Assembly: GCF_014174255.1 (NCBI RefSeq)
Contig: NZ_JABEQJ010000022.1
Span: forward strand, 1-64,000
DNA length: 64,000 bases
From: Gluconacetobacter sacchari
GTDB taxonomy: Bacteria; Pseudomonadota; Alphaproteobacteria; Acetobacterales; Acetobacteraceae
Reading direction: 5' to 3'
Made by a program: the position numbers and the translations under genes. The notes below the pieces were generated by a model that saw nothing but the letters and a program-made list of their open reading frames with translations, searched no databases and was not told where the DNA came from. Position 1 is the stretch's first letter; each line of letters starts with the position of its first letter. Shown piece by piece: positions 48,042-57,567 of the stretch.

Positions 48042-49759
48042 ATCGTGTGGGCCTCGACAGTCACGATGACTCGGCTCTTTGCATTCTGGGCGTCGCCGCC
48101 TCCGCCGAAGAGCCAGAAGAAAGGCGAGCCGGCCCCCGTGCGGTTGCGCTGGGATGAATCGTCCATGTATCCCGTCAGGGTGAGCGTCTCGCCGCTGCGG
48201 AGCACGACGTTGCTGTCGATATTCGTACTAGCGGTCTTCGGCGTCTGGATACTGGAGTTACCCGAGCCCGCCGACCCGATGCCGAGGATTGACTGTAGGG
48301 TGAACGTCCCCTGAAGGATGATTTTGTTGCCAACGATGCGCGGCGTCACCTTGCCGCTAAAGCCGCTCATCACCACGCCGGGCTGGAGGGTGCTGGCGGT
48401 GCCGGCGTTCGCGGCAAGGACGGCGCCGGAACTTTGCAGATAGGTGTCGTTCTCGCCGTTCTGGAAAGGCACGGTTATGCCGTTCGTTGTCACAACCGGG
48501 AAATCATAGATCTGTGTCAGATTTCCAAGCTCGCTGAGCGCCTGTACCAGCAGCTCCGTCCCTTTGAAACGGGCACCGGCGCCTTTCGCGCTATCGAGGA
48601 TGTTCGCTCCGAAGCTGAACGGGACGTCGGTCGACTGAATCGTCGGGATCGCCGCCGGTGTCATGGACGAGGCGAACGCCTTGGCGGTATCGCTGGCGGC
48701 GACTTTGGGCTGGAAGCCGTAGTTTGTCTCGCTCGTGGCCTTGAAGGTATAGACGCGCACATCGACTGCGACCTGACGCATCATGCTGTCGGAGAGATCC
48801 TTCACCCACTCTGCGACGCGTTGTACCTGGCTGGGGGTGCCGACGACGGTGAGGGTGCCGAGATCACGGTCGGCGCGCACGATCGCGCCGCCCGAGATCG
48901 CCTCTGCGGTCTTGGAGAGGTTCTCCCAGCGGTTGTTCGTTCGCTGGTGGCTATAGGTCGTGACACCGGTCGAACTCCCGCCACTGGAACTGCCGCTGCT
49001 CCCGCCCATGGAGCCCATGGAGCTCATCGAACTGACGCCGCCGGAGGATCCCATCCCGCCTGAGCCCATGCCGCCGGATCCGCCGCCATTCTGGCCGCCG
49101 CCCGAATAGGCGGTGATCATTGCGCCATCCGTGGTCTGGTCGTTGAACGCCGGGATGATGAATGTTTTCGCCTGGGTCCGGAAGAACGTGATCTGTCCGT
49201 CCTCGTATCGCTGGGAGATGCCAAACCGGGCGGCCACGGCCTGGAAGACGCCGAGCCGGCTTCCGTGATAGTCGAGCCAGACGCCGGCACCGGACCATGT
49301 CGGCGCAGCTGCTGGCATCGCGGCCGTCAGCGCTGCCGAGGGCGGGGGAATGTTGACGCCGTCGAACTGTAGCGCGCCGCCCGACCCTGATGACGCGGTG
49401 GGAAGCGGGGCTGATACCGCCAGCTCCATTTCGGCGTCCGGCGTGATCGAGACGGGAATGCCGGTCCGCTGGCTGGCGACGATCGCGGCGTCGCGAAGAC
49501 TGACCGGCCGAGCGATCATGATTGAGGCGTGAGATTGCAGGATGTCAGGAACGACCGCGTTTTCGCCGAGCGGTTCGCCAATGAGATAGGGGACATCATG
49601 CGAGGCCACCAACTGCTGGCTCGGGGGCCGGAGCTTCTCGGCGAGATCCGCGATGTGCTGTTCCTTGTGACGCGCGGCATCGAAATCTGCGCAGCCGGCG
49701 GCGGTCGAAAGCATGAGGATGCACAGACCAGTATCCGCCGCCTTGCGTAAGAGTCTCAT
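48038..49759 (-). CDS. pilN: PilN lipoprotein secretin
   Basis: A 573-residue lipoprotein (GLCILMLSTAAGCADF lipobox). N-domains at about 70-210 (SLRDAAIVASQRTGIPVSIT; FQAVAARFGISQRYEDGQIT), a Gly/Ser/Met-rich loop at about 225-265, then the secretin domain with AISGGAIVRADRDLGTLTVV, QIYDFPVVTTNGITVPFQNG and the C-terminal LRSGETLTLTGYMDD. It forms the outer-membrane pore of the thin pilus. Confidence 0.92.
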   Translation of the reverse strand: MRLLRKAADTGLCILMLSTAAGCADFDAARHKEQHIADLAEKLRPPSQQLVASHDVPYLIGEPLGENAVVPDILQSHASIMIARPVSLRDAAIVASQRTGIPVSITPDAEMELAVSAPLPTASSGSGGALQFDGVNIPPPSAALTAAMPAAAPTWSGAGVWLDYHGSRLGVFQAVAARFGISQRYEDGQITFFRTQAKTFIIPAFNDQTTDGAMITAYSGGGQNGGGSGGMGSGGMGSSGGVSSMSSMGSMGGSSGSSSGGSSTGVTTYSHQRTNNRWENLSKTAEAISGGAIVRADRDLGTLTVVGTPSQVQRVAEWVKDLSDSMMRQVAVDVRVYTFKATSETNYGFQPKVAASDTAKAFASSMTPAAIPTIQSTDVPFSFGANILDSAKGAGARFKGTELLVQALSELGNLTQIYDFPVVTTNGITVPFQNGENDTYLQSSGAVLAANAGTASTLQPGVVMSGFSGKVTPRIVGNKIILQGTFTLQSILGIGSAGSGNSSIQTPKTASTNIDSNVVLRSGETLTLTGYMDDSSQRNRTGAGSPFFWLFGGGGDAQNAKSRVIVTVEAHTI

Positions 49760-50679
49760 TGCGCGACCCCCGTATTGCTGATCACAGCCGTCCTGTTGGG
49801 GTAATAGAGGTCGAGTTTCACGGGCTTGTCCTCGGCGACGAGGGTCCGGATAACCTGGGCCAGCGGTCCACTCTCCTTGTCATCGAATCGACCGGTAAAG
49901 GAGGTCGTCACGGGGACGATCCAGTTCATTTCGCGGTCGACAGGCCAGATCACAGTCCATCCGGCCTTGTCCCCCCATGCCAGCATCTGGTCGCGGACAG
50001 GCTCTCCCTTCAGCAGAACCCAGACCGGAAGCGGAGCCTGGGTGATGATCGGGCGGGGGAGGGGCGCCACCACAGGCGTCTGGGTTGGGACCTCGGCCGG
50101 GCCTGATGGAGTGATCGGGAACGGACCGCGCGGTTGCGATGGAAGCGGATGCGTGGCGACGGCAGGCGCCGCCGTTGCCAGGGCCATTGGCTCGCGGTCC
50201 GGTAGCGCGATGGCCGGGATGCGGAGTGTAAGCGACGTGCCGTTTCGCGAGGTGCAGCTTCCGACCGGCTTCAATGCGCCCGAAGGTGTATGGCCATACA
50301 GGCAGGTCGTGGAGGCGTCGTCTGCGTCGAGCTCCAGCACCAGGTTGCCCCCGACGGGAGAAACGGCGTAGCGCACGGAATGCGAGCCCGGGTAGGGCAT
50401 GCCATCGGGCGAAAGCGCGAAGCCGCGCTCGCGCAGCGTATTGGCGAGCAGGAACGCCGCGTGGTCCGGGTCGTCCCCGCTCAGCGGAATGACCCGCAAC
50501 GTCGTGGTGGCAGGAGGCAGGGTGTCAGCGAGTATGTCCGCAATGAACACCGTCAGCGCCGAAACGTCGCGAAAGCTCGCTCCGGAAATGTGGGAGCGCT
50601 CGGACAGGCGTGTCTGGTCCGCGCAGGCGCAGAGCGCGCCGGCAAGAACGAAGGGCGCAAGGATGCCGCCGCGCATCAC
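49756..50679 (-). CDS. TrbH-like lipoprotein fused to a PilL/TcpQ domain
   Basis: A 307-residue lipoprotein (ILAPFVLAGALCACADQ). The N-terminal half resembles TrbH of IncP-type systems: FIADILADTLPPATTTLRVI, then LLANTLRERGFALSPDG and CLYGHTPSGALKPVGSC. After a Pro-rich linker (about 165-215) the C-terminal half is a TcpQ/PilL domain (VRDQMLAWGDKAGWTVIWPV; FTGRFDDKESGPLAQVIRTL; LYYPNRTAVISN), which docks to the secretin. So the protein joins a T4ASS-type lipoprotein to a pilus secretin partner. Confidence 0.65.
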   Translation of the reverse strand: MMRGGILAPFVLAGALCACADQTRLSERSHISGASFRDVSALTVFIADILADTLPPATTTLRVIPLSGDDPDHAAFLLANTLRERGFALSPDGMPYPGSHSVRYAVSPVGGNLVLELDADDASTTCLYGHTPSGALKPVGSCTSRNGTSLTLRIPAIALPDREPMALATAAPAVATHPLPSQPRGPFPITPSGPAEVPTQTPVVAPLPRPIITQAPLPVWVLLKGEPVRDQMLAWGDKAGWTVIWPVDREMNWIVPVTTSFTGRFDDKESGPLAQVIRTLVAEDKPVKLDLYYPNRTAVISNTGVAQ

Positions 50680-51656
50680 GGTGCTTCACCGTGTGTGAAG
50701 CGAATGGTCGGATGCCCGCTCTCGTTTCCGATCAGCATGCCGTCATCAATCAGACGGTCGATCACGTAGGAATCGCCAACGGTGTGGTAATTCTGGGCGT
50801 CTTTATCCGCCGGGCTGACGACGACCAGGCGTGGTGCGGAATTGATGCCATCGGGCGGAAACTGGATATAGGTTCTTCCCCCATCCCGGTAAACCCGCAT
50901 CGGTCTCCACGACACGGCGGGTCCGGTCACACGCAGGGTGTCGATCCTGGCCGGCTGACCGCCGGTTCGAGCGGAAAGCTCGAAAGCGGAAATATCCGGC
51001 TGACGGTTCGGATCGTCGGCGCTGTAGCTGAAGCGCACCCTCGTGTCGGCAGCCGGTGCGTCTGGATCGAGCATAATCGCGTAGCTCCGCTTCGAGGTGG
51101 TGATGTGGAGCGCTGCTTTCCGCGCCCCGGCTGTTTGCCGGATGGCGATCGCCGGGGCGGCGTGGATGCCGCGCTTTCCGGGGATCAGGTCGATCGACCA
51201 GCCTGCCGACGGATCAGCCATCAGGGGGGCGGGACCGACCGTCTCACCGGCCTGGAGCCACACAAGTGAAAGCGTGCCCGGGCGGGTTCCGATGTGTGGT
51301 GTCCCGTCGCGGTAGGCAAACCATACTGTGCCGTCGCGGCCGGTCATCCGGGAGGCCATGCGGGACGCCTCTGGCGACGGGATAAAGGGCGTGGCGGCCG
51401 TCGTCGTCTGCGAGCCCGCGATCAACGTAATCGGCTGCGTGACCTGAAGGGCGACTGAGGCGCGCGCGGGTGTGGGAAGCCGCCCGTTGAAGTCGCTGAG
51501 GAACGTCTTGATGTCGTCGAGCGCACGATGCAGATCGAACTCAGGATTGGCGACGCCGGGTGCCGTCACGGTTACAGGCGGGAGCTCGCGCCCGCCGCAT
51601 CCGGCGAAAGCGGTCAGTCCAAGCAGAACGGCAAAGCGTGGGGCGGCAACACTCAT
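50676..51656 (-). CDS. TrbG/VirB9-like conjugation protein
   Basis: A 326-residue exported protein with a signal ending FAGCGG (possible lipobox). VirB9/TrbG features: an N-terminal beta domain (DGTVWFAYRDGTPHIGTRPG), RKAALHITTSKRSYAIMLDP, then ADTRVRFSYSADD, SWRPMRVYRDGGRTYIQFPP and the end SYVIDRLIDDGMLIG. TrbG is the outer-membrane-core protein of P-type T4SSs. Here it lies in front of the pil genes, beside a complete DotH set, 21 nt after motif copy 5. Confidence 0.82.
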   Translation of the reverse strand: MSVAAPRFAVLLGLTAFAGCGGRELPPVTVTAPGVANPEFDLHRALDDIKTFLSDFNGRLPTPARASVALQVTQPITLIAGSQTTTAATPFIPSPEASRMASRMTGRDGTVWFAYRDGTPHIGTRPGTLSLVWLQAGETVGPAPLMADPSAGWSIDLIPGKRGIHAAPAIAIRQTAGARKAALHITTSKRSYAIMLDPDAPAADTRVRFSYSADDPNRQPDISAFELSARTGGQPARIDTLRVTGPAVSWRPMRVYRDGGRTYIQFPPDGINSAPRLVVVSPADKDAQNYHTVGDSYVIDRLIDDGMLIGNESGHPTIRFTHGEAP

Positions 51657-51677
51657 GCACAGAGTATCGGGTCAACC

Positions 51678-51687
51678 GGTGAGAGTT
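51678..51687 (-). promoter_or_regulatory. AACTCTCACC motif, copy 5
   Basis: Exact 10-mer on the minus strand, 21 nt before the TrbG-like gene, in the short gap after dotO. It marks the start of the TrbG-pil sub-operon. Confidence 0.7.
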
Positions 51688-51697
51688 GGACGCACGC

Positions 51698-54600
51698 TCA
51701 CGCATTTTCTTCGCGGATCACCGCGCCAAGCCCGACACCGTCACCGATTTCCTGGGCGATGACCTCTACTGCGGCCGCAGCCTGTTCCTCGTCGGTACCG
51801 GTCGACCGGAGTGCGAGCATCCGCGCCTCGATTGCCGGGACGGCTGTCCCTTTGGCGAACACGCGAGCGAGGCGGCGTCGAGCTTCTGACGGGCCAAGCC
51901 GGGCATACAGGCGTGAGCGCAACGCGCGATCCTGGGGGTTCGTCGACAGGGCCCACATCTCGATCGGTCCCATCGTATTGACGAGAAGATGCTCGTACCA
52001 TTTGTCGTGAACGCGCATTTTCATGATGAAAGGCGATCCGGACCCGTCTGGGGCGGGGCCGTTCAGTCCGTGGCGGATGACCGAGACGGACGCGCCGCTC
52101 AGGCCGAATTTGGCCTGCATAGCGTTGATATTATCCTCTGTGGCGCCGCTCAGGATGTAGATGCCCGTTGCATTGTCCACGAGATACTGCCCGAAATCGC
52201 CGAACTCCTGGCTGGTGAGGGCGAGGCTCAGGCGGTAGCGGGCGGAGAAGCGCGCGATGAATTCCATCATCGCGCCCACAAAGTCGGATTGGTTTGTGAG
52301 ATGGTATTCATCGGCCTCCAGGCGCTTGTAGGTCTCGTTGAACTCCACGAAGCAGCGTCGATGGTAATCGCGTACCCGTGCCGGCATGGCATCGGCGTCG
52401 GCCGGATCGGTAAGGTGTTTACGGGAAACCATGTGGAAGCCCAGCAGCCACATCATCTCGGTCTGGCGCTGCGCCTGTCCGGAGCCTTTGGGACAGATCC
52501 GCTCGACATCGACGCCGATGACACGGGCGTCGCTCAGATCGAGTGTCGTCGCCGTGCAGAGCGTGGGAAATCGGGAGCGGAAGAACGCGATGTAGCTCGC
52601 GAACACGCGGGGCAGGGATTCGCCGGTGCCTCTGGGATCGTTTTCGCCGAACGCGTCGAGGATCCGCTTGTCGCTCGCGGCCTGCAGCAGGTCGCCGAAG
52701 GTCGGCACGGCCTGACGACTGGCAAAGCCGGCGATACGCCATTCTTCCCGGTCGCAAAGAAGATCGGTGACCTCATACCAGGTCGTATCCCGGTCGACGT
52801 CGACGCCGTATCGATCGAGTGCGTTATCGACCTCGCGCTCGACGCCCCGTCGATACCCCTTTTTGTAAGTGCCGATCCCTTCGTCGGACACCATGTCGTA
52901 GACGACATCGATGACGGCGTTGATGAGCATGCTCATGCGCTCATAGGACTGGCCGTTCTCGTCGACGCACCAGAGATTCAGGAAGTTTTCCAGGAAGACC
53001 CGGTGCCCCTGTGTCGGCTTGCGGCAACCAGGGAGCACGTCGAAGATGTTCAGTTCGTAGCCCGGCGCAAGCTCCATTCTGCAGTAGGCCGCCAGATGTT
53101 TCTGGTGAGCCGGCAGTCCCTCCCGAACGACGTCGATCAGGCCGGCGACGGTTTCACCGAAGTCGAGTTTGCCGATCAAGGGCAGACGGTAGCCGTCGCC
53201 CGTCGATGAGGCGGCGCTGAGAATGAGCCCGAGCAGAAGACGGTTGGACAGCACCGATTTACCGGAGCGGGACTTGGCGATGAACAGATCCAGCGTGGCC
53301 GGCCGACCGCTTGCGCCCGGATCGACTGGGACAAGAGTGCCGTCAGGCGTCCGGAACAGCATGGATCCGGATGTCCACGGCAAACCAGGGCGTGCCCAGG
53401 GCGCCATGGTTAATGCGTGGCTCAGCGGCACGGCGTGTGATGGGGCGGTGGAAGCGGTGTCGAGCCCGGCGACGTTGCTCAACACGCCGGCGACGGGGTC
53501 TCCGGCCATGGGTGAGACCTTACTGGCACCCCAGGAGGATAGGCCCTGCCTGAGTTGGGAGAGACGGGTATCGAGAAGCAGCCGGTCGCCGTTTGGCGCG
53601 TAGGTCGCAAAGGTGGTGCGCACGCGCACGATTTCGTCCGTACGCGCCTTCCTCAGTGCGTCGAGGCCCGAAAACGCGTCCGCGCGCGCAAGGTTTGCGC
53701 CGAACCTTACCCATTGCACCGCGGCACTTTTCACCGCCATGAAGCTCTGATCTGTGCCTTCGATCAGCATCCCTGCGCGCCAGGGGACGTCCCGTGTGTT
53801 GAGGGCGCTGACCAGTTCCTGAAACGGGAGGGCCCTTTCGGGGGCCAGGACCAGGTCAAGGGAACGCCAGGAGCGCGTTCCCAAAGATACAGCGGAGACA
53901 CCGCTCGTCGTCGCCTCCTCCATGAAAAGCTGTTCGCGCAAGGGCGGCCACAGCGCCCAGTCTACAGTCTCTGGCCGTTCGTCTGGAATGGTGACCGGAG
54001 GGTCATCCGGAGGCAGCGAAGGACGCCATCCGTCCTGGCGCGTCTCAGGATAGATGACCGTCCGGATCGCCTTGAGTGCGTCTTTCGGCCCGAGCGGCGT
54101 CGCATCCACGTCATTGGCGTCGAAAGTCGCCAGCACCTGCTCCACGAACGCAGCGTGCAGGATCGCCAGGTCGCGACTCAGAAGGGAAGGGTTCTGTCCA
54201 TCGCCGAGCGGCGGGAGGGCCTTGCGCGCCGCATCCTGCCCGGCTTTTGCCCGGGCCGTTTCATGCGAATCCAGCGCGGACGGCTTGGTCCAGACGGCGA
54301 GCCAGACTTCCTCATGACGCAGAAAACGGGGCAGATAACGCTGCCACTCCGCAAAGATATCAGTGAAATCCAGGCCGATGCGCAGTGCAATCTTCCGTGC
54401 ATCCTCGATACAGCGTGTGATGGCGTCCGTGGTGCTTCCGGGGTCGGAAATATAGCAGAAATCGAGAGCGTGCGCTTTGGACTGGAAGGATGCGGAGAGC
54501 TGGCTTCGCAGGTCGCGTCCGGCGGCCTCGGTTTCAGCGAGATTGATCATCCGCCGGATGCCATGGACACGCACGAGTGTCATATACGAGCCATCGAACC

Positions 54601-54778
54601 CGACCAGCGCCTCACCGTCGCTGGTGGCCAGATTGCAAAAGCTGGTGATCGGCCCCTTCAATGTCAGGCTGAATCGGGACAGCGCCCGCAGGATGCCGTC
54701 GAGCGGAGAGGCCGACTTCATGAAGCGGCGGACGGTCTCCTGGGCCTGTTGGACTGAACCTTTGCCGATGCCCCTCAC
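51698..54778 (-). CDS. dotO: DotO/IcmB ATPase (TraU of IncI)
   Basis: A 1026-residue VirB4-class ATPase. The N-terminal third binds the membrane complex (ITSFCNLATSDGEALVGFDG). Walker A is DLFIAKSRSGKSVLSNRLLL (about 500), and the region FVEFNETYKRLEADEYHLTN with LSLALTSQEFGDFGQYLVDN holds the Walker B-type and sensor parts. Length matches IcmB/TraU (about 1010). It starts at GTG 54778 overlapping the IcmJ stop (GTGA). Confidence 0.92.
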   Translation of the reverse strand: MRGIGKGSVQQAQETVRRFMKSASPLDGILRALSRFSLTLKGPITSFCNLATSDGEALVGFDGSYMTLVRVHGIRRMINLAETEAAGRDLRSQLSASFQSKAHALDFCYISDPGSTTDAITRCIEDARKIALRIGLDFTDIFAEWQRYLPRFLRHEEVWLAVWTKPSALDSHETARAKAGQDAARKALPPLGDGQNPSLLSRDLAILHAAFVEQVLATFDANDVDATPLGPKDALKAIRTVIYPETRQDGWRPSLPPDDPPVTIPDERPETVDWALWPPLREQLFMEEATTSGVSAVSLGTRSWRSLDLVLAPERALPFQELVSALNTRDVPWRAGMLIEGTDQSFMAVKSAAVQWVRFGANLARADAFSGLDALRKARTDEIVRVRTTFATYAPNGDRLLLDTRLSQLRQGLSSWGASKVSPMAGDPVAGVLSNVAGLDTASTAPSHAVPLSHALTMAPWARPGLPWTSGSMLFRTPDGTLVPVDPGASGRPATLDLFIAKSRSGKSVLSNRLLLGLILSAASSTGDGYRLPLIGKLDFGETVAGLIDVVREGLPAHQKHLAAYCRMELAPGYELNIFDVLPGCRKPTQGHRVFLENFLNLWCVDENGQSYERMSMLINAVIDVVYDMVSDEGIGTYKKGYRRGVEREVDNALDRYGVDVDRDTTWYEVTDLLCDREEWRIAGFASRQAVPTFGDLLQAASDKRILDAFGENDPRGTGESLPRVFASYIAFFRSRFPTLCTATTLDLSDARVIGVDVERICPKGSGQAQRQTEMMWLLGFHMVSRKHLTDPADADAMPARVRDYHRRCFVEFNETYKRLEADEYHLTNQSDFVGAMMEFIARFSARYRLSLALTSQEFGDFGQYLVDNATGIYILSGATEDNINAMQAKFGLSGASVSVIRHGLNGPAPDGSGSPFIMKMRVHDKWYEHLLVNTMGPIEMWALSTNPQDRALRSRLYARLGPSEARRRLARVFAKGTAVPAIEARMLALRSTGTDEEQAAAAVEVIAQEIGDGVGLGAVIREENA

Positions 54779-55401
54779 GCGTCGACGCTCCCGGTGGACT
54801 GACCTTCATCGAAAAACGCGTTGCGGCCGTTCTCACGCTGCCAGACGCCGAGCGGCAGCAACCGGATTCCGCTTCCCGCGAACGCGGCCCGGGTCGCCGG
54901 ATCGTCCAGAACATCGAGCAGGGCCGAAGGCGTGAGGACGCCGAGCTTTCGCGTGGCAGCATCCTTCGCTGCATGAAGGACCTCGTCCAGGTGCGCGATG
55001 CCGGCGCTGCTCTTCCCAGAGTCGACGTTCCGGTGGGCGGCCTGTAGGTGGCCACCCACCAGCCGGTTGAGCGCTCCCTGTGTGAACCACGGCAGCCAGA
55101 TAAGCGCAGCTCGCTCGTCGAGCCCTGGCTTGCCGAATGAAAAGACGGACGCGCAGGTGACGCAGACCGGTTGGCGTTGGAGTATGAAGGTCCCTGGCGC
55201 CCCGCAGCACGCGCATTGCGGCGCGGCCCCCCCGGATGGCGCGGCCACCCAGGAATGCGCGTTTGCGACAGAAAGAAGCTGATCCAGGGGCAAAGTGAAG
55301 TCAGCAACCGGGCCTGTAATGCCCGCAGTCTGCGCGGGCAGGTGGGGCGCGGAGGCGCCTCGCGGAAAGAACCTCCGCGTGAGGCGTGAGGAAAGCGACA
55401 T
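54775..55401 (-). CDS. icmJ: IcmJ/DotN-like zinc protein (TraT of IncI)
   Basis: A 208-residue protein with a four-Cys zinc knuckle (QCACCGAPGTF then QPVCVTCASVF) and TRKLGVLTPSALLDVLDDPA, IRLLPLGVWQREN in the C-terminal half. Size (DotN is also 208), Cys pattern and place directly before dotO fit DotN, a part of the coupling complex. It is cytoplasmic. Confidence 0.75.
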   Translation of the reverse strand: MSLSSRLTRRFFPRGASAPHLPAQTAGITGPVADFTLPLDQLLSVANAHSWVAAPSGGAAPQCACCGAPGTFILQRQPVCVTCASVFSFGKPGLDERAALIWLPWFTQGALNRLVGGHLQAAHRNVDSGKSSAGIAHLDEVLHAAKDAATRKLGVLTPSALLDVLDDPATRAAFAGSGIRLLPLGVWQRENGRNAFFDEGQSTGSVDA

Positions 55402-55425
55402 GCCGTGACGCTCCGTGCCCGGCGG

Positions 55426-55824
55426 TCAGCCTTCGAACCCCATCTGGCTGCCCGGGGTCCGGGTTTCGATGCCGTTCGGTGAGAAGGTGGAGGTGATCAC
55501 GCCGGCATGATAGGAAAACCCGAACGCCATCGCACCGGCCAGGAAACTGCCGATCACCGCGCCCCAGCCATGGCGGGGGTTATCACCCTTGAGCAGGGCG
55601 CGGACGGTGATGATTGCCCAGAACAGGGCGCATGCCGCAAAGACCAGGCAGGCCACCCCGAGCCAGTATTCGAAGCCGTTACCAACCTTGGTTGCGCCGT
55701 TGTGCGACCAGCTTTCGAAGTCGTCCGCGTGTGCTGTGCTTGCCAGCATCATGGTCGCCACGGTGAGTGTGGCCCCGGCGACCGTCACACGATCGGCCAG
55801 CCGGGCTTTTGTCAGTATCGTCAT
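55426..55824 (-). CDS. Small membrane protein of the DotE/IcmD group (TraR-like)
   Basis: A 132-residue protein from MTILTKARLADRVTVAGATL. A signal/first membrane helix is followed by HADDFESW, then two hydrophobic stretches (WLGVACLVFAACALFWAIIT; WGAVIGSFLAGAMAFGFSYH). This matches the small inner-membrane IcmD/TraR-type proteins that follow IcmC in I-type systems. Exact orthology is uncertain. Confidence 0.65.
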   Translation of the reverse strand: MTILTKARLADRVTVAGATLTVATMMLASTAHADDFESWSHNGATKVGNGFEYWLGVACLVFAACALFWAIITVRALLKGDNPRHGWGAVIGSFLAGAMAFGFSYHAGVITSTFSPNGIETRTPGSQMGFEG

Positions 55825-55865
55825 GATGTTGGAGTCCTTCCTGGATCGGATTTTGGGTGGATGGG

Positions 55866-56408
55866 CTATTGGAGGCGCAATCGCGTCACAGCCCACGGCG
55901 CGATCTCGTCGAAATGGATGACGGCGATCGCGCCGAGAAACATGATCAGGCAGCCGCCCAATGTCGGACCCGGCACACCTTTGATCCGGGCCTTGAGGCG
56001 CATTGCGGCAATGATGATGAACAGCATGCCGTAACCGTCGAAAAACGGCTCCATGGGGGTGAGGAACGCCCGCACGATCTCGGCAAGGCTCTTGCCCTGG
56101 AGCTCATCGGCCGAGGGGACTTCCGCTCGCATCCGTTCCTCGCTGCCGATGTGGGCCAGCCGGCTGCTGCCGGCAGTCTGTCCGACCATATTGACGGTGG
56201 CGGCCGGAGCGAGCAGCAGAGCACCTATGGACATGACGCCGACGATCTTGCCGAGCGACACGACGGAGGTGTCGTTGCGCTGGCCTATTTCGTGCAGCAT
56301 CACCAGCCCCCCGAAGATGGTCGCGCAGCCCAGGATGAGGCAGAGGGTCGGCACCCAGTAGAGGAGGCCGGCGCCGATATCCTGGAGAAAGCTGTAGAGA
56401 CCGGGCAT
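55866..56408 (-). CDS. DotE/IcmC-like inner-membrane protein (TraQ-like)
   Basis: A 180-residue protein with four hydrophobic segments (YWVPTLCLILGCATIFGGLV; IVGVMSIGALLLAPAATVNM; FFDGYGMLFIIIAAM; GGCLIMFLGAIAVIHF). Length and topology match IcmC/DotE and TraQ, components of the T4BSS inner-membrane assembly. Its neighbours (DotF upstream, IcmD-like downstream) support this. Confidence 0.7.
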   Translation of the reverse strand: MPGLYSFLQDIGAGLLYWVPTLCLILGCATIFGGLVMLHEIGQRNDTSVVSLGKIVGVMSIGALLLAPAATVNMVGQTAGSSRLAHIGSEERMRAEVPSADELQGKSLAEIVRAFLTPMEPFFDGYGMLFIIIAAMRLKARIKGVPGPTLGGCLIMFLGAIAVIHFDEIAPWAVTRLRLQ

Positions 56409-56419
56409 CGCTGCGGCGC

Positions 56420-57529
56420 CTACTTGATCAGGCCTTTGTCAGTCCGGACGATCCAGCGATCGCCCTCCTGCTCGATCGCATTGATATGGCCGTATCCGGG
56501 CACGATATCCCTGAGAGCGAACGTCGCGTCGTTGTTTCCGACGCCGTGCAGCATGACCATGTCCGGTCCGCCGGCTACCACATGATAGCGCGGAAGTGAC
56601 GGTGGAGCCTCGGCGCGTTCCGTTTTCCCGTCATCCTTCTCGCGAGGGGCCGGCACATTTACGCGCGTGGCACGCCTGCCGGAAAGCTGTTGCGTTTCCT
56701 GCGGTTTGTCGAGCCGTGCTCCGAGGTCCTGGATGCGGACGGACTGCGCGCCGATGCTCTCCCGCAGGCTCTGGATCGACCGGTCGGACGCTTCGCGTTC
56801 TGCTTTTTCGTCGTCACGCAACGCGGTGAGAAGCGCCTCCGTGCGGACCAGGCGCATGGCCAGATCGTTGAGGCGCTGTTCGAGTGCGGGGGACGGCGCT
56901 GCGGACATCGGCGCCGACGATCCTTCGTCAACGGGCTTAGCGGTTAACTCCGCCTGTGCCGCGACCGGAGCGGGCAGTCCCGATGTCGCGGGGATAGCCG
57001 GGTCGACCCTGTCACGGACGGCCGGACCTGCCGGAGGGGGGGCAGGAATGGCCGGAGGGGCCTGCACATTGCTGTTGTGACTCTTCTGCGAGGCAGGCGG
57101 AGCGGAATGGCCCATCATCTCGGCGATCGATGCCTCGGCCGGGGTGCGTTGGACTGGGGCGGAGACCGGTCCTGCCGTCAGAGGCAGGGGCGCCGCGTCG
57201 TTTGCCGCGCGCTGATGCGGTTTGATCCCATAAGACCACCCCAGGTAGACTGCGCCGCAGAGAAGGCCGGCTGTCACGCTCCATGTGTAGATCCGGGCAA
57301 TCTGCTCCCGGCGGGAAGGCGCGTCGGTCACGGGTTCGATGCGGGGATGCCCTTCGCTGTCGGACGATGCCGATCCGCCAGGGGGTGAAAAGCCACCTGC
57401 GACGGGCCCGTCTTCCGCCGCGCTGGCCGCCTCGCCAGCTCTTGCCACGACCAGCCTTGGGGCGGCCCGGCGTGGGACGTCGAGTGTAAAGTGCGGCTCC
57501 ATGCTGCCCGACATGACCTGATACCTCAT
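56420..57529 (-). CDS. dotF: DotF/IcmG-like protein (TraP of IncI)
   Basis: A 369-residue bitopic protein: cytoplasmic N-terminus, one membrane segment (IYTWSVTAGLLCGAVYLGWS, about 95-115), a Pro/Ala linker, a coiled coil (LEQRLNDLAMRLVRTEALLT; DDEKAEREASDRSIQSLRES) and a compact C-terminal domain (YHVVAGGPDMVMLHGVGNND; GHINAIEQEGDRWIVRTDKG). This is the IcmG/TraP layout. ATG 57529 was chosen; ATG 57514, with GAGG upstream, is an alternative. Confidence 0.8.
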   Translation of the reverse strand: MRYQVMSGSMEPHFTLDVPRRAAPRLVVARAGEAASAAEDGPVAGGFSPPGGSASSDSEGHPRIEPVTDAPSRREQIARIYTWSVTAGLLCGAVYLGWSYGIKPHQRAANDAAPLPLTAGPVSAPVQRTPAEASIAEMMGHSAPPASQKSHNSNVQAPPAIPAPPPAGPAVRDRVDPAIPATSGLPAPVAAQAELTAKPVDEGSSAPMSAAPSPALEQRLNDLAMRLVRTEALLTALRDDEKAEREASDRSIQSLRESIGAQSVRIQDLGARLDKPQETQQLSGRRATRVNVPAPREKDDGKTERAEAPPSLPRYHVVAGGPDMVMLHGVGNNDATFALRDIVPGYGHINAIEQEGDRWIVRTDKGLIK

Positions 57530-57557
57530 CAATTCATCGCCGAGCGTCGGGCCGGAC

Positions 57558-57567
57558 GGTGAGAGTT
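57558..57567 (-). promoter_or_regulatory. AACTCTCACC motif, copy 6
   Basis: Exact 10-mer on the minus strand, overlapping the dotG stop codon by one base and lying 28 nt before dotF. It marks a new sub-operon inside the T4SS cluster. Confidence 0.7.
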
